From contig NZ_JABFAJ010000003.1 in NCBI RefSeq assembly GCF_013085345.1, forward strand, positions 186,001 to 250,000: a stretch of 64,000 nucleotides of DNA. Direction: 5' to 3'. Each line of letters opens with the position of its first letter. The stretch's first letter is position 1. This stretch comes from Isoptericola sediminis (GTDB lineage: Bacteria; Actinomycetota; Actinomycetes; Actinomycetales; Cellulomonadaceae). A model generated the notes under the pieces. The model saw only the letters and a list, made by a program, of their open reading frames with translations. It made no database searches and was not told the origin of the DNA. Of this stretch, positions 40,414 to 48,466 are shown piece by piece. The translations under genes and the position numbers were made by a program.

Positions 40414-41714
40414 CCGCGCCCGGGGTGCGGCCCGGCGCCCTGGTGGCCGCGCGGCGGCGGTTCGTGGCGCTGGCCTTCCTGCGGTGGTTCCCCACCGGGC
40501 TGATCGTGCCCGTCATGGTCCTGCTGCTCCAGCAGCGCGGTCTCGACCTCGCCACCGTCGGTCTCCTCGTCGCGCTGTACAGCGTCACCACGCTGGTCCT
40601 CGAGCTGCCGACGGGCGGGATGGCGGACGTCGTCGGCCGGCGCCCCGTGCTCGTGGTCTCCTCGGTGCTGTCCGTGGTCGCCTCGGTGCTCTACGCGACG
40701 GGCACCTCCCTGCTCGTGCTGGGGACGGCCTCGGTGCTGCTCGGTGTCGCGCGCGCCCTCGACTCCGGACCGTTGCAGGCCTGGTACGTCGACCGCGCGC
40801 AGGAGCTCGACGCGCAGGCCGACCTGCGACCCGCGCTCGGACGGGCCGGCGCCGCCGAGTCGCTCGGGCTCGGCGGGGGCGCGCTGGTCGGGGGTGTCCT
40901 CGTGGCCGTCTCCCCGTGGCCCACCGCCGGGACGGTGGTGGTCGCCCTGTCGACGCCGTTCCTGGTCGCCGCGGCCGTCGGGCTCGTGCACCTGGTGCTG
41001 GTCGTGGCCTGGGTGCGCGAGGTCCGCCCGCCCGGCGCCTGCCGGCCACGCGACCTGGTCGCGGACGTCCCGCGGACGGTCGTCCGTGGGGTCGTGCTGG
41101 CTGCGTCCCGTGCACCCCTGCGCCGCATCGCCTCGTTCATGGTGGTGCTCGGGTTCGCGCTGGCGGGGATCGAGCTCCTCGCGCCGGCGGCCGCGGCCGC
41201 GCTGCTCGGCGGGGCCTCGAGCGCGGCCGCCCCCTACGCCGCCCTCGTCACGGCGGGGTTCTGCGCCTCCGCGGCGGGGGCGGCGCTGGCCCCCGCCGCG
41301 GCGCGCCTCGCGCGGTCGTCGCCCCGGGCGGTCGCGGTGTCGACGGTCCTCGCGGCGGGCGCCCTGGCCGCGGTCGGGATCCCGGTCGGGGGAGCGGCGG
41401 CCGCGGCGTTCGTCGCCTTCTACCTGCTGCTCGGCGTCGGCGGGCCGCTGCTCGACGACCTGACGCACCGCGCCGTGTCGTCCCGGGAGCGCGCCACGGC
41501 CCTGTCGGTGAACTCGATGGTCCTGCAGGCCGGCGGAGCCGGGGCGGCGCTCGCCCTCGGGGCGCTCGTCACGACGACCTCTCGCGGCCTCGCGTTCGCC
41601 GTGGCGGGCGGCGTGCTCGCGCTGGGAGTGCTGGCCCTGGTGCGCTGGCCGTCCGCGGATCGTGGACACGCCGAGACCAGCGGGGATGAAAAAGTGTGCC
41701 AAGCGGCAGACTGA
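40410..41714 (+). CDS. MFS transporter
   Basis: This 434-residue protein has 12 predicted membrane helices and the MFS loop motif G-G-M-A-D-V-V-G-R-R-P-V (about 70-81) between helices 2 and 3. It is probably a proton-driven exporter controlled by the preceding ArsR-type regulator, with which it is translationally coupled through GTGA. The last eight residues (E-K-V-C-Q-A-A-D) and the stop are read from the left copy of a direct repeat flanking the next gene. The native C-terminus may therefore have been replaced. The substrate is unknown. Confidence 0.88.
   Translation: MTAPGVRPGALVAARRRFVALAFLRWFPTGLIVPVMVLLLQQRGLDLATVGLLVALYSVTTLVLELPTGGMADVVGRRPVLVVSSVLSVVASVLYATGTSLLVLGTASVLLGVARALDSGPLQAWYVDRAQELDAQADLRPALGRAGAAESLGLGGGALVGGVLVAVSPWPTAGTVVVALSTPFLVAAAVGLVHLVLVVAWVREVRPPGACRPRDLVADVPRTVVRGVVLAASRAPLRRIASFMVVLGFALAGIELLAPAAAAALLGGASSAAAPYAALVTAGFCASAAGAALAPAAARLARSSPRAVAVSTVLAAGALAAVGIPVGGAAAAAFVAFYLLLGVGGPLLDDLTHRAVSSRERATALSVNSMVLQAGGAGAALALGALVTTTSRGLAFAVAGGVLALGVLALVRWPSADRGHAETSGDEKVCQAAD
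41688..41704 (+). repeat. Direct repeat, left copy
   Basis: GAAAAAGTGTGCCAAGC at the end of the MFS gene matches the repeat at 42355-42373 except for a TA insertion. The A-run is striking in this GC-rich DNA. Confidence 0.8.
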
Positions 41715-41718
41715 ACCC

Positions 41719-42363
41719 ATGACTCCGGAGACCACCGACCATCGCTCCCCGACCCGGTACCCGCGGCCGACCGTCTCGCTCGAGGAGGCGGACTGGGTCT
41801 GGCGCGAGCTGGCCGTCGAGGCCCTGCGGCCGGAGGCCAAGCCCGAGACGGTGCGGCTCGCGGTCGTCGCGGGCCTGACGCGGAGCACCGGTGCGCGCTA
41901 CGGCGACCTGCTGCGCGTGCGTGTCGAGGACCTCGACCTGGGGCCCGACGTGCTGGCCGGCCGAGGGCGTGTGGCCGGGACCCGCGTGCCGGGGGAGGGG
42001 CGCGTCGTCGTGCGCCACGGGAAGCACCGCACCCCCCGTCGTCACCGCGTGCCGGGCGAGGTCGTCGTGGTGCTCCGGCACTGGGCCGTCGTGCGGACCG
42101 AGCTGGCCGCCGAGCTGGAGGGCACCGTACCCCGCGCGCTGCTGCTGACCGTGCACCACACGCACGACAACGGCACCACGGTCTCGAGCGGACTGCCGAT
42201 CACGAAGCAGGGTCTGGTGCTCTCGTGGAGGAGGTTCGTGCATCGGACGAACGCCCGCCTCGGGGCGACGCGGCCTCCGCTGCCGACCCGTTTCGAGCAG
42301 GTGCGGCGCGCCTGGGTGGACGCGGGGATCCCCGATCCCGGCGTCACGCTCCCAGAAAAATAG
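41719..42363 (+). CDS. Tyrosine-recombinase-like protein lacking catalytic His and Tyr
   Basis: The 214-residue protein resembles the catalytic domain of phage integrases. It has an Arg I region (G-A-R-Y-G-D-L-L-R-V-R-V-E-D-L-D-L, about 53-69), a beta-hairpin with Lys (R-H-G-K-H-R-T-P-R-R-H-R-V-P), and a late segment F-E-Q-V-R-R-A-W-V-D-A-G-I-P aligned to the usual H-x-L-R-H-x-F-A. The His of HxxR is absent and the frame stops before any catalytic Tyr. The stop TAG lies within the right direct repeat. It is probably a decayed or DNA-binding-only integrase, or the core of a small mobile cassette. Confidence 0.6.
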   Translation: MTPETTDHRSPTRYPRPTVSLEEADWVWRELAVEALRPEAKPETVRLAVVAGLTRSTGARYGDLLRVRVEDLDLGPDVLAGRGRVAGTRVPGEGRVVVRHGKHRTPRRHRVPGEVVVVLRHWAVVRTELAAELEGTVPRALLLTVHHTHDNGTTVSSGLPITKQGLVLSWRRFVHRTNARLGATRPPLPTRFEQVRRAWVDAGIPDPGVTLPEK

Positions 42364-42373
42364 TGTGCCAAGC
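42355..42373 (+). repeat. Direct repeat, right copy
   Basis: GAAAAATAGTGTGCCAAGC supplies the integrase-like gene's stop codon and lies 667 bases from the left copy, start to start. Confidence 0.8.
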
Positions 42374-42428
42374 ACCAACACCCAACGCACCGACCGCGGA
42401 AACGGTCACCCAGCCCGGAGGAGCGGGG

Positions 42429-43115
42429 TCAGCCCCGCCCCGTCGGGAGCCCCAAGACGGGCAGGTGCGGGGTCGAGGAGCTGAGCTCGACGAAGCCCAA
42501 CCGGTCGTAGAACGCGCGGGCGCCGGTGTTGGCCGGGTCGTAGGAGAGGTGCACGCCGGGGACGCCGCGCGCCGCGAGGGCGTCGCACAGCGTGCGCACC
42601 AGCCGTCGGCCCAGGCCACGTCCCTGGGCCTCGGGGACCAGGTCGATGTGCAGGTGCGCCGGGTACGTGCGCAGGTCGGCCGGGTCGAGACCGCGGGTCA
42701 TCCGCTCGGGGTCCGTGCCGTCCCGCCACAGGGCCTCCTCGGTGTACCCGGGTGCCGCAGCGGTGACGTCGCCGACCTCCGGATGGCGTGCCCGGAACGA
42801 CGGCGTCCACTCCTGACGCCACCAGTCGACGAACGCCGTGGTGTCCGGTGTCCCGAGGACGTAGCCGATCAGCCGTCCGTCGTCCACGACCAGCGGGTCG
42901 GTGGTCCCGTCGGCGTCGCGGTCGACGACCACGAACGCGAGGTCCGGGGCGTGCTCGACGTAGGGGAGGGCGTAGACGTCGGGCATGAGCGAGTCGTCGG
43001 AGTAGACGCCCCGGGCGTCACCCCCGCCGGCAGCCGTCCGGACGCAGATCTCGGCCACGGCCGAGCGGTCGGACGATCGGTAGGGACGGATCTCGAGGCT
43101 GCTCACGGCGTCCAT
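42429..43115 (-). CDS. GNAT-family acetyltransferase
   Basis: The 228-residue protein has the GNAT acetyl-CoA site L-H-I-D-L-V-P-E-A-Q-G-R-G-L-G-R-R-L (about 155-172; Q-G-R-G-L-G is the pyrophosphate loop) and the C-terminal G-A-R-A-F-Y-D-R-L-G-F. The N-terminal half contains an insertion typical of the group with D-W-W-R-Q-E-W. The acceptor is unknown. The ATG at 43115 overlaps the previous gene's end by 13 bases, making it the last gene of the seven-gene minus-strand operon. Confidence 0.87.
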   Translation of the reverse strand: MDAVSSLEIRPYRSSDRSAVAEICVRTAAGGGDARGVYSDDSLMPDVYALPYVEHAPDLAFVVVDRDADGTTDPLVVDDGRLIGYVLGTPDTTAFVDWWRQEWTPSFRARHPEVGDVTAAAPGYTEEALWRDGTDPERMTRGLDPADLRTYPAHLHIDLVPEAQGRGLGRRLVRTLCDALAARGVPGVHLSYDPANTGARAFYDRLGFVELSSSTPHLPVLGLPTGRG

Positions 43116-43669
43116 CGTGGCAGAGCCCACCAGGCCAGGACGACGAGCGCGAGGCCCCCCAGCACCAGCAGGGGCCCAGCGGTCCAGGCGGTGGCGGCCC
43201 ACGCCACGGCGGCGACCACCGTCGACACGGCGACGATCAGCAGGTCACGACCGACCGTCCGGCGCAGCGCCGCGACCTCGACCAGGGTTCCCCCCGCGAC
43301 GTGCTCGGCCCACCACCCCAGACGCACCGTCAGGAGGGCCGCCGGGAGGAGCCAGAGGACGGCGGGGTCGAAAGGCGCCGACCGCGAACCGAGCAGGAGG
43401 AGCGCGCTGACGACGACCGCGAGATGGGCCGGCACGCGGCCCGGGCGCACCAGCGACCACCCCCCGACCGACCCCGCGCCCACGAGCGCGAGCTCGACGA
43501 TCACGTCGGTGCGGGCGGCGGCCAGGAGCAGGAGCCCCGTCGCGGCGCACGCCGCGGCGATCCGCAACCAGACGCCGCGCACGGCGGTGCCGTGCTCCAC
43601 CTGCACGGTGGGCATCGGACGGTCGTGGCGCCGGTGCCGCCAGTCCTGGAGCTCCGCGCGCAGCGTCAT
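43103..43669 (-). CDS. Integral membrane protein of the MoxR/DUF58 operon
   Basis: The 188-residue protein has a short basic N-terminus (Q-D-W-R-H-R-R-H-D-R) and about five membrane helices (about 32-48, 53-70, 75-92, 98-112 and a C-terminal pair at 145-185). No catalytic motif is visible and I do not recognise a named family. The ATG at 43669 overlaps the DUF58 stop by ATGA. Its position suggests an accessory membrane factor of the MoxR/DUF58 system. Confidence 0.65.
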   Translation of the reverse strand: MTLRAELQDWRHRRHDRPMPTVQVEHGTAVRGVWLRIAAACAATGLLLLAAARTDVIVELALVGAGSVGGWSLVRPGRVPAHLAVVVSALLLLGSRSAPFDPAVLWLLPAALLTVRLGWWAEHVAGGTLVEVAALRRTVGRDLLIVAVSTVVAAVAWAATAWTAGPLLVLGGLALVVLAWWALPRWTP

Positions 43670-45063
43670 ACCGCACCCCCGGCGACCTGCGCCCGGTGGA
43701 CGTGCGCGCTGTGGTGGCGCTCGGACGCCTTGACCAGGGCCTCGAACCTGGCCGCGGCGCGCGTCCGCTCCGTCGCCCGCCACGGCACCACGGGCGTGCC
43801 CTCGGCGACCAGCCGGCGGAGCCTGTCCTCCCGCTCCATCGAGGTCACGCGCCAGGCGATCTGCATGTGCGGCTCGGTGACCGGCCGCAGCGCCGGCAGC
43901 GTGTCGACCAGCACCACACGGTGCCCCTGCTCGCGCCAGGTGCGCGCCAGCACCACCGGCTCGTCGTCCAGCACGGTCGAGAAGAGGAAGACCACGGCGT
44001 CGGCCGGGAGCTGCGGGGGACGCAGACGTCGTGCGGGGCTCCCCAGCGGGCTGGTCATCGCCAGGCCGTGCAGGATCCTGCGCAGGTGCCGGCGTCCGGC
44101 CGCGGGCGGCAGCGGTCGACGACGACGTCCCAGGTCCTGCAGCCCCACCCGGTCCCCGGCGTCGACCACGGCGCGGGCGACGGACGCGGCGGCCTGCCGG
44201 GCCAGGTCCAACGACGTCGCCTCGTCGACCCGTTGCTCACCCTGGCCGCGCCAGGTGCGCAGGTCGGGACCGACGTCGTCCCGGGAGTCGACCACGAGCA
44301 TCGTCGTGGCCTCCGCGGTCGCGTACGTGCGGCGTACGGACAGCTCGTCGAGGTCCGGTGACCGCCGGGCGGTCGTGCGCCAGTCGATGCGACGGAGCCG
44401 GTCACCCGGGGTGAAGGGGTGGACGTCGCGCAGCTCGTCCCCGGCGCCGAGCCGCCGGGACGTGTGCGGCCCGGTGAGCCCTCGCATCCGCGGGGGCAGC
44501 GGCACCCGCCCGAGCGGGACCGCCGTGGGCAGCACGAGACGGGTCGCGCCGGCCGCCCGCACCGGGTCCTCCGCCGTCGTCCCGCCGGGACCGTAGCCGC
44601 GCAGGTCCACGACGAACGTCGGCTGCGGCCCGGTGCGCACGGTCGCGGAGCGCAGCACGATCTCTGCCCGGTCTGCCGCGACCACGAGATCCGTCGACTC
44701 GTGCCCCGGGGCCGCGGCGCGCAGCACGACGAGCTCGGCGCCGGAGGGAGGGTCGAGACGGACCGTCGCCCGGATCTCACCGGGTGCGGTGGGCTCCTCG
44801 GGCGAGACCAACGTCGCCGCGGTGGGTCGATCGGGCGCGTCCCCCCGGGGCGCTCCGGGACGGCCGCTCCAGGTCCCGGACAGCAGCAGCGGCACACCGA
44901 GCGCGGCGACGTCGGCGCGCCCGGCGAGGAGCCCCGCACCGAGCACGACGACACCCGCCACGGTCCCGAGGACCGCCGTGGGCGTCCGGCGCCACACCGG
45001 CTCGGCCCCGGTCCGTGCCCCTCGTTCCAGCGCGCGGTCGCGGAGGGTCGCCCCGAAGGTCAC
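43666..45063 (-). CDS. DUF58 domain protein
   Basis: The 465-residue protein has two membrane helices near the N-terminus (about 28-65). The DUF58 core has the signature G-D-E-L-R-D-V-H-P-F-T-P-G-D followed by R-I-D-W-R-T-T-A-R (about 228-255). The following strand M-L-V-V-D-S-R-D-D begins a von Willebrand A-like fold. DUF58 proteins act with MoxR AAA ATPases as chaperone-like assembly systems for envelope or metal-cofactor proteins. The GTG start at 45063 overlaps the moxR stop by GTGA. Confidence 0.88.
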   Translation of the reverse strand: MTFGATLRDRALERGARTGAEPVWRRTPTAVLGTVAGVVVLGAGLLAGRADVAALGVPLLLSGTWSGRPGAPRGDAPDRPTAATLVSPEEPTAPGEIRATVRLDPPSGAELVVLRAAAPGHESTDLVVAADRAEIVLRSATVRTGPQPTFVVDLRGYGPGGTTAEDPVRAAGATRLVLPTAVPLGRVPLPPRMRGLTGPHTSRRLGAGDELRDVHPFTPGDRLRRIDWRTTARRSPDLDELSVRRTYATAEATTMLVVDSRDDVGPDLRTWRGQGEQRVDEATSLDLARQAAASVARAVVDAGDRVGLQDLGRRRRPLPPAAGRRHLRRILHGLAMTSPLGSPARRLRPPQLPADAVVFLFSTVLDDEPVVLARTWREQGHRVVLVDTLPALRPVTEPHMQIAWRVTSMEREDRLRRLVAEGTPVVPWRATERTRAAARFEALVKASERHHSAHVHRAQVAGGAV

Positions 45064-46043
45064 CGCGCGGCTCCGACGGTCGCCGGACCGGGCACGGAGG
45101 CCAGCAGCTCGCGCACGACGTCCTCGGGGCGGGTCGCGGCAGCCCACGCCGTGGGGGTCAGCGTCAGCCGGTGCGCGAGGACCGGGACGGCGACCCGCTT
45201 CACGTCCTCCGGCACCGTGTAGTCACGGCCGTCCAGCACCGCCACGGCACGCGCCATGAGCAGCAGGTTCTGCGAACCGCGCGGGGAGGCGCCGACCTCC
45301 AGCGCCGGGTGGGCGCGGGTCGCGGCCGTCAGCGCCACGCAGTAGTCGACGACGTCCTCGTCGACAGCGACGGCCTCGACGCCGGCCTGCATGGCCCGGA
45401 CGGTGTCCGCGTCGACGACGCGACCGACCTCGGCCGCCTCCTGCCGACGGGCCACGCGACGCAGCAGGACGTCGCGCTCCTGCGCGGCACCCGGGTAGCC
45501 GACGGCGAGCCGCACCATGAACCGGTCGAGCTGCGCCTCGGGCAGCGGATAGGTGCCCTCGTACTCGACCGGGTTGGACGTCGCCACGACGTGGAACGGC
45601 GCCCGCAGCGGCCGGGTCACGCCGTCCACCGACACCTGGCGCTCGGCCATCGCCTCCAGCAGCGCCGACTGCGTCTTGGGGGCCGTCCGGTTGATCTCGT
45701 CCGCGAGGAACAGGCCGGTGAAGACCGGGCCCGGCCGGAACACGAACTCGCGCGTCGCCGGGTCGAAGACGCTGGAGCCGGTCACGTCGCTGGGCAGCAG
45801 GTCGGGCGTGCACTGCAGACGCGCGAAGTCGAGACCGAGGGCGGTCGCGAGCGAACGCGCCGCGAGGGTCTTGCCGAGCCCGGGCACGTCCTCGAAGAGC
45901 ACGTGCCCGCCCGCCAGCACCGCCGCGAGCGCCAGCTCGAGGGCGTCGCGCATGCCGACGACGGCGGTACCGATCTCGTCGAGGACGGCGTCGGCGTGGG
46001 CGGCGACGGCCGGGACGGGCAGGGCGGCGGGGGTGTCGGTCAT
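45060..46043 (-). CDS. MoxR-family AAA+ ATPase
   Basis: The 327-residue ATPase has Walker A E-D-V-P-G-L-G-K-T (about 51-59), Walker B L-F-L-A-D-E-I-N-R (about 112-120), sensor 1 V-V-A-T-S-N-P (about 152-158) and sensor 2 G-A-S-P-R-G-S-Q (about 265-272). MoxR ATPases remodel partner proteins together with DUF58/VWA proteins. The start overlaps the preceding gene by ATGA and the stop overlaps DUF58. It is the energy-supplying part of this envelope-maturation operon. Confidence 0.93.
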   Translation of the reverse strand: MTDTPAALPVPAVAAHADAVLDEIGTAVVGMRDALELALAAVLAGGHVLFEDVPGLGKTLAARSLATALGLDFARLQCTPDLLPSDVTGSSVFDPATREFVFRPGPVFTGLFLADEINRTAPKTQSALLEAMAERQVSVDGVTRPLRAPFHVVATSNPVEYEGTYPLPEAQLDRFMVRLAVGYPGAAQERDVLLRRVARRQEAAEVGRVVDADTVRAMQAGVEAVAVDEDVVDYCVALTAATRAHPALEVGASPRGSQNLLLMARAVAVLDGRDYTVPEDVKRVAVPVLAHRLTLTPTAWAAATRPEDVVRELLASVPGPATVGAAR

Positions 46044-46522
46044 CGGGTGGGCCTTCCGGATGGTGGTGCGTCGGTGGTAAGGCGGTCGAGGTCGTCGAGC
46101 CAGCGGTGCAGGGTGCGGGCGGTGGGCGGCTCGGGGGAGAGGAGGCCGGCGAGGGTGTCGGCGCCGAGCAGGGCAGCGGCGTCGTCGTACCGGTCGGGGT
46201 CGTGCGGGTCGATGCCGCGGGCGCGGAGCCGGTGCGCCGCGAGCTCGCGGACGCGACGCGTGACACGGGGGGAGACGCGGCCGTTGCGGGTGAAGGCGGC
46301 CCAGGCGAGGTCGGAGACGTCGCGGCGGGCGCCGTGGCGTTCCTCGGTGGGCGGGGGCGGCCAGTCGGCGTGGTCGCCGTCGTCGAGCGCGGCCCACGCC
46401 TGCCGCAGGGCGAGCAGCGCGGCGGGCAGCAGGACGGCGTGCACGGGGTCGAGGGTGTCGCTGAGGGCGAGGAGCAGCGCGGCGGCGACGGCGAGGGCGG
46501 TCGGCAGGTACCGGCGGGTCAC
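46040..46522 (-). CDS. Small membrane-anchored protein, unknown
   Basis: The 160-residue protein has two close hydrophobic helices at residues about 5-45 (A-L-A-V-A-A-A-L-L-L-A-L-S, then V-L-L-P-A-A-L-L-A-L), then a soluble helical, Arg/Asp-rich region ending L-H-R-W-L-D-D-L-D-R-L. No family is recognised. It sits between DUF4129 and MoxR with overlapping starts (GTGA and ATGA). This place is commonly held by uncharacterised membrane proteins in actinobacterial moxR operons. Confidence 0.7.
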   Translation of the reverse strand: MTRRYLPTALAVAAALLLALSDTLDPVHAVLLPAALLALRQAWAALDDGDHADWPPPPTEERHGARRDVSDLAWAAFTRNGRVSPRVTRRVRELAAHRLRARGIDPHDPDRYDDAAALLGADTLAGLLSPEPPTARTLHRWLDDLDRLTTDAPPSGRPTR

Positions 46523-47238
46523 GGGGTGCGGTCCGCGGTGGGGGCGGTGGCCAGTCGCCGGGCGATGCGGGTCAGGGCGGCGCGGGCGTCGCCGACCTGG
46601 GCGTCGGTGGTGGGGTGGTCGGCGAAGCGTGCCTGCTGGTACAGCCTGCGCAGGGTGGTGACCTCGGCGGGCGGTGCGGGGGTGCGCGCGAGGAGGTCCT
46701 GGGTGTACTCGGTGGGGGTCTGGGCGGGGTCGCGGGGAGTGCCGTGCTCGGCCGCGGCGTCCTCGAGGGCGACCCAGGCGGCGACGACGGCGTCGTGGGG
46801 CGTGCGGGCGTCGTCCAGGCGGCCGAGGGCGCGGGTGACGGCGTCGTCGAGCGCGGGCAGGGGGACGGAGGGCGCCTCGGTGCCGGCCAGCGCGGCGCCG
46901 GCCGCGGGCTGGTCGGGGTCCTGGGGGGCGGGCGGGGCGGCCTGGAGCATGGTGAGGACGCGACGGGCGACGAGGGCGAGCAGGAGGAACGCGACGGCGG
47001 CGCCGACCAGCAGCAGGACGGTGAGCAGGGAGTCGTCGGGTTCGGTGGTCTGCAGGTCCTCGACCGGCGAGGGCACGGCGCTGGGGGTGGGCCCGTCGGG
47101 CAGGTCGAGGCCGCCGAGCCCGGCCAGGGCCGTGGGCATCCGGACCTGCCAGGGGGTGGCGGTGGCGGCGCCGAGGACGACGAGGGTCGCGAGGCCGGTC
47201 AGCAGCAGGGGCCGGCCGCCCGGGTGCGGGCGGTTCAT
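46519..47238 (-). CDS. DUF4129 membrane protein
   Basis: The 239-residue protein has an N-terminal hydrophobic signal or anchor (about 10-28), an extracytoplasmic loop, a membrane helix (about 72-95) and a C-terminal cytoplasmic DUF4129 domain (about 130-230). The domain includes P-T-E-Y-T-Q-D-L and L-R-R-L-Y-Q-Q-A-R-F-A-D-H-P, the typical Y-x-x-A-R-F segment. DUF4129 proteins are regular companions of MoxR/DUF58 and sometimes of transglutaminase-like proteins. It overlaps its neighbours by four bases on both sides. Confidence 0.83.
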   Translation of the reverse strand: MNRPHPGGRPLLLTGLATLVVLGAATATPWQVRMPTALAGLGGLDLPDGPTPSAVPSPVEDLQTTEPDDSLLTVLLLVGAAVAFLLLALVARRVLTMLQAAPPAPQDPDQPAAGAALAGTEAPSVPLPALDDAVTRALGRLDDARTPHDAVVAAWVALEDAAAEHGTPRDPAQTPTEYTQDLLARTPAPPAEVTTLRRLYQQARFADHPTTDAQVGDARAALTRIARRLATAPTADRTP

Positions 47239-48431
47239 GCGACCTGCTGGGCGTGCCGGCCGGCGGCGGCCACGGCGACGAAGGCGGCGGGGTCGTCGTG
47301 CAGCCCGCGCCCCATCGTGGACAGCCGGGCCGGGGAGCGGTCGAGCGCGTCGAGCAGGTCGGTGTCCGCGTCGACGTCCACGAGGCGGTGGCGGTCCGCG
47401 AGGGTGCGGGCCTGGTCGTGGAGGCGGCGGGTGAGCCCGGCGCCCCAGCCGGGCCGGTCCTCGAGCGTGGCGGTGGGGTGCGGCACGACGACGTCGGCGG
47501 GGGCGAGCGCGACCCGGCCGTAGGCGGTCAGCGAGTGGTGCGAGACGCCCAGGTGCCGGTCGCGCGGGTCGGCGCCGGAGACGCGCAGCGAGGCGACGGG
47601 GGTGCCGCCCAGCGTGGCCACGGCGTTGAGGGCGTCCCCGGCGGCCACCCCGGAGAACCCCCACCGGGTGCCGGTGCCGAGGTTGCCGGGGCCCTGGGCG
47701 ACGACGACGAGGTCGGCGCCGACGACGTGACGGGCGGCGAGCAGCCCGGTGTGCACGGTGACGGCCTCGTGGTCGCCGCCGAAGGCCTGTCCGACGGTGA
47801 TGGTGGCGGCCAGCCATCCGGTGTCGCGCAGCGCGGCGACGGTGCGCGAGAAGGCGGCGGGCAGGGCGCCGCCGTCGGTCATCACGTAGGCGACGCGGGG
47901 GGCGGGGCGGCCGGCCTGCTCGGCGGCGTGGCGGGCCCCGGCCACGACCGCCGGCAGCGCGGAGTGCAGGTCGGCGACGACGACGGGTGTGCCGTCGAGG
48001 TCGTCGGCGTCGCGCAGCAGCTCGTGGTGGGCCGACTCCTGCTCGTCGACGCCCAGCACGAGGGCCTGCAGCGGGGTGTAGCGGGCCTTGACCAGGTGAC
48101 CCGGCCCGGGGGCGGGGTCGCCCGGCAGCGCGGCGGCGGCGGTGGGGGCGACCACGAGGGCGTACCCGCCGGTGCCCAGGCCACGGGCCAGGGCCGAGAC
48201 GTTCAGCGCGACCGGATCGCCGACGGCGGGCGTGCCGACGAGCGTGGTGTAGGCCAGCGCTCGCACCTCGCGCGGCGGCGTCCCGTCGTCGGGACCCGCG
48301 GGCAGCGGGTCGTCGAGCCGCACGCGCAGCTCCGCGGCACCGGGCCACGACCGTCCGGTGGCGGTCACGACGCCGGTGCGCCAGGTCACGTGGTCGGCTG
48401 CGGTTCGGTGCTGCGTCGGCCCTGTCGTCAC
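47235..48431 (-). CDS. DUF3866 family protein
   Basis: The 398-residue protein matches the actinobacterial DUF3866 family: an N-terminal beta-rich region, then segments such as K-A-R-Y-T-P-L-Q-A-L-V-L-G-V (about 138-151), M-T-D-G-G-A-L-P-A-A-F-S (about 205-216) and G-P-G-N-L-G-T-G-T-R-W-G-F-S-G (about 268-282). No enzymatic role is established; the Gly-rich loops hint at ligand binding. The GTG start at 48431 is leaderless-like. It leads the seven-gene operon and is divergent from pafB, 35 bases away. Confidence 0.85.
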   Translation of the reverse strand: MTTGPTQHRTAADHVTWRTGVVTATGRSWPGAAELRVRLDDPLPAGPDDGTPPREVRALAYTTLVGTPAVGDPVALNVSALARGLGTGGYALVVAPTAAAALPGDPAPGPGHLVKARYTPLQALVLGVDEQESAHHELLRDADDLDGTPVVVADLHSALPAVVAGARHAAEQAGRPAPRVAYVMTDGGALPAAFSRTVAALRDTGWLAATITVGQAFGGDHEAVTVHTGLLAARHVVGADLVVVAQGPGNLGTGTRWGFSGVAAGDALNAVATLGGTPVASLRVSGADPRDRHLGVSHHSLTAYGRVALAPADVVVPHPTATLEDRPGWGAGLTRRLHDQARTLADRHRLVDVDADTDLLDALDRSPARLSTMGRGLHDDPAAFVAVAAAGRHAQQVA

Positions 48432-48438
48432 CCGCCCG

Positions 48439-48444
48439 AGCGTA
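48439..48444 (-). promoter_or_regulatory. -10 box of leaderless promoter for DUF3866-moxR operon
   Basis: TACGCT on the minus strand ends seven bases before the GTG at 48431. Confidence 0.6.
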
Positions 48445-48452
48445 CCGGGGGA

Positions 48453-48458
48453 TAGCGT
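48453..48458 (+). promoter_or_regulatory. -10 box of pafB promoter
   Basis: TAGCGT ends eight bases before the ATG at 48467. It lies nine bases from the opposing -10 box at 48439-48444, so two polymerases cannot use both at once. Confidence 0.55.
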
Positions 48459-48466
48459 GGTGGCCG

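Noticed and set aside
41719-42363. Active tyrosine integrase
   Set aside because: The HxxR His is absent and the frame ends before any catalytic Tyr, so strand cleavage by this protein alone is unlikely.
42355-42373. Sigma-54-type promoter (reverse strand reads TTGGCACAC followed by TATTTTTC)
   Set aside because: Actinobacteria generally lack sigma-54, and the same sequence occurs as a direct repeat with different spacing at 41688, which fits an element boundary better.
41688-42373. Attachment site in a tRNA gene
   Set aside because: No tRNA fold or anticodon loop is visible around either repeat.
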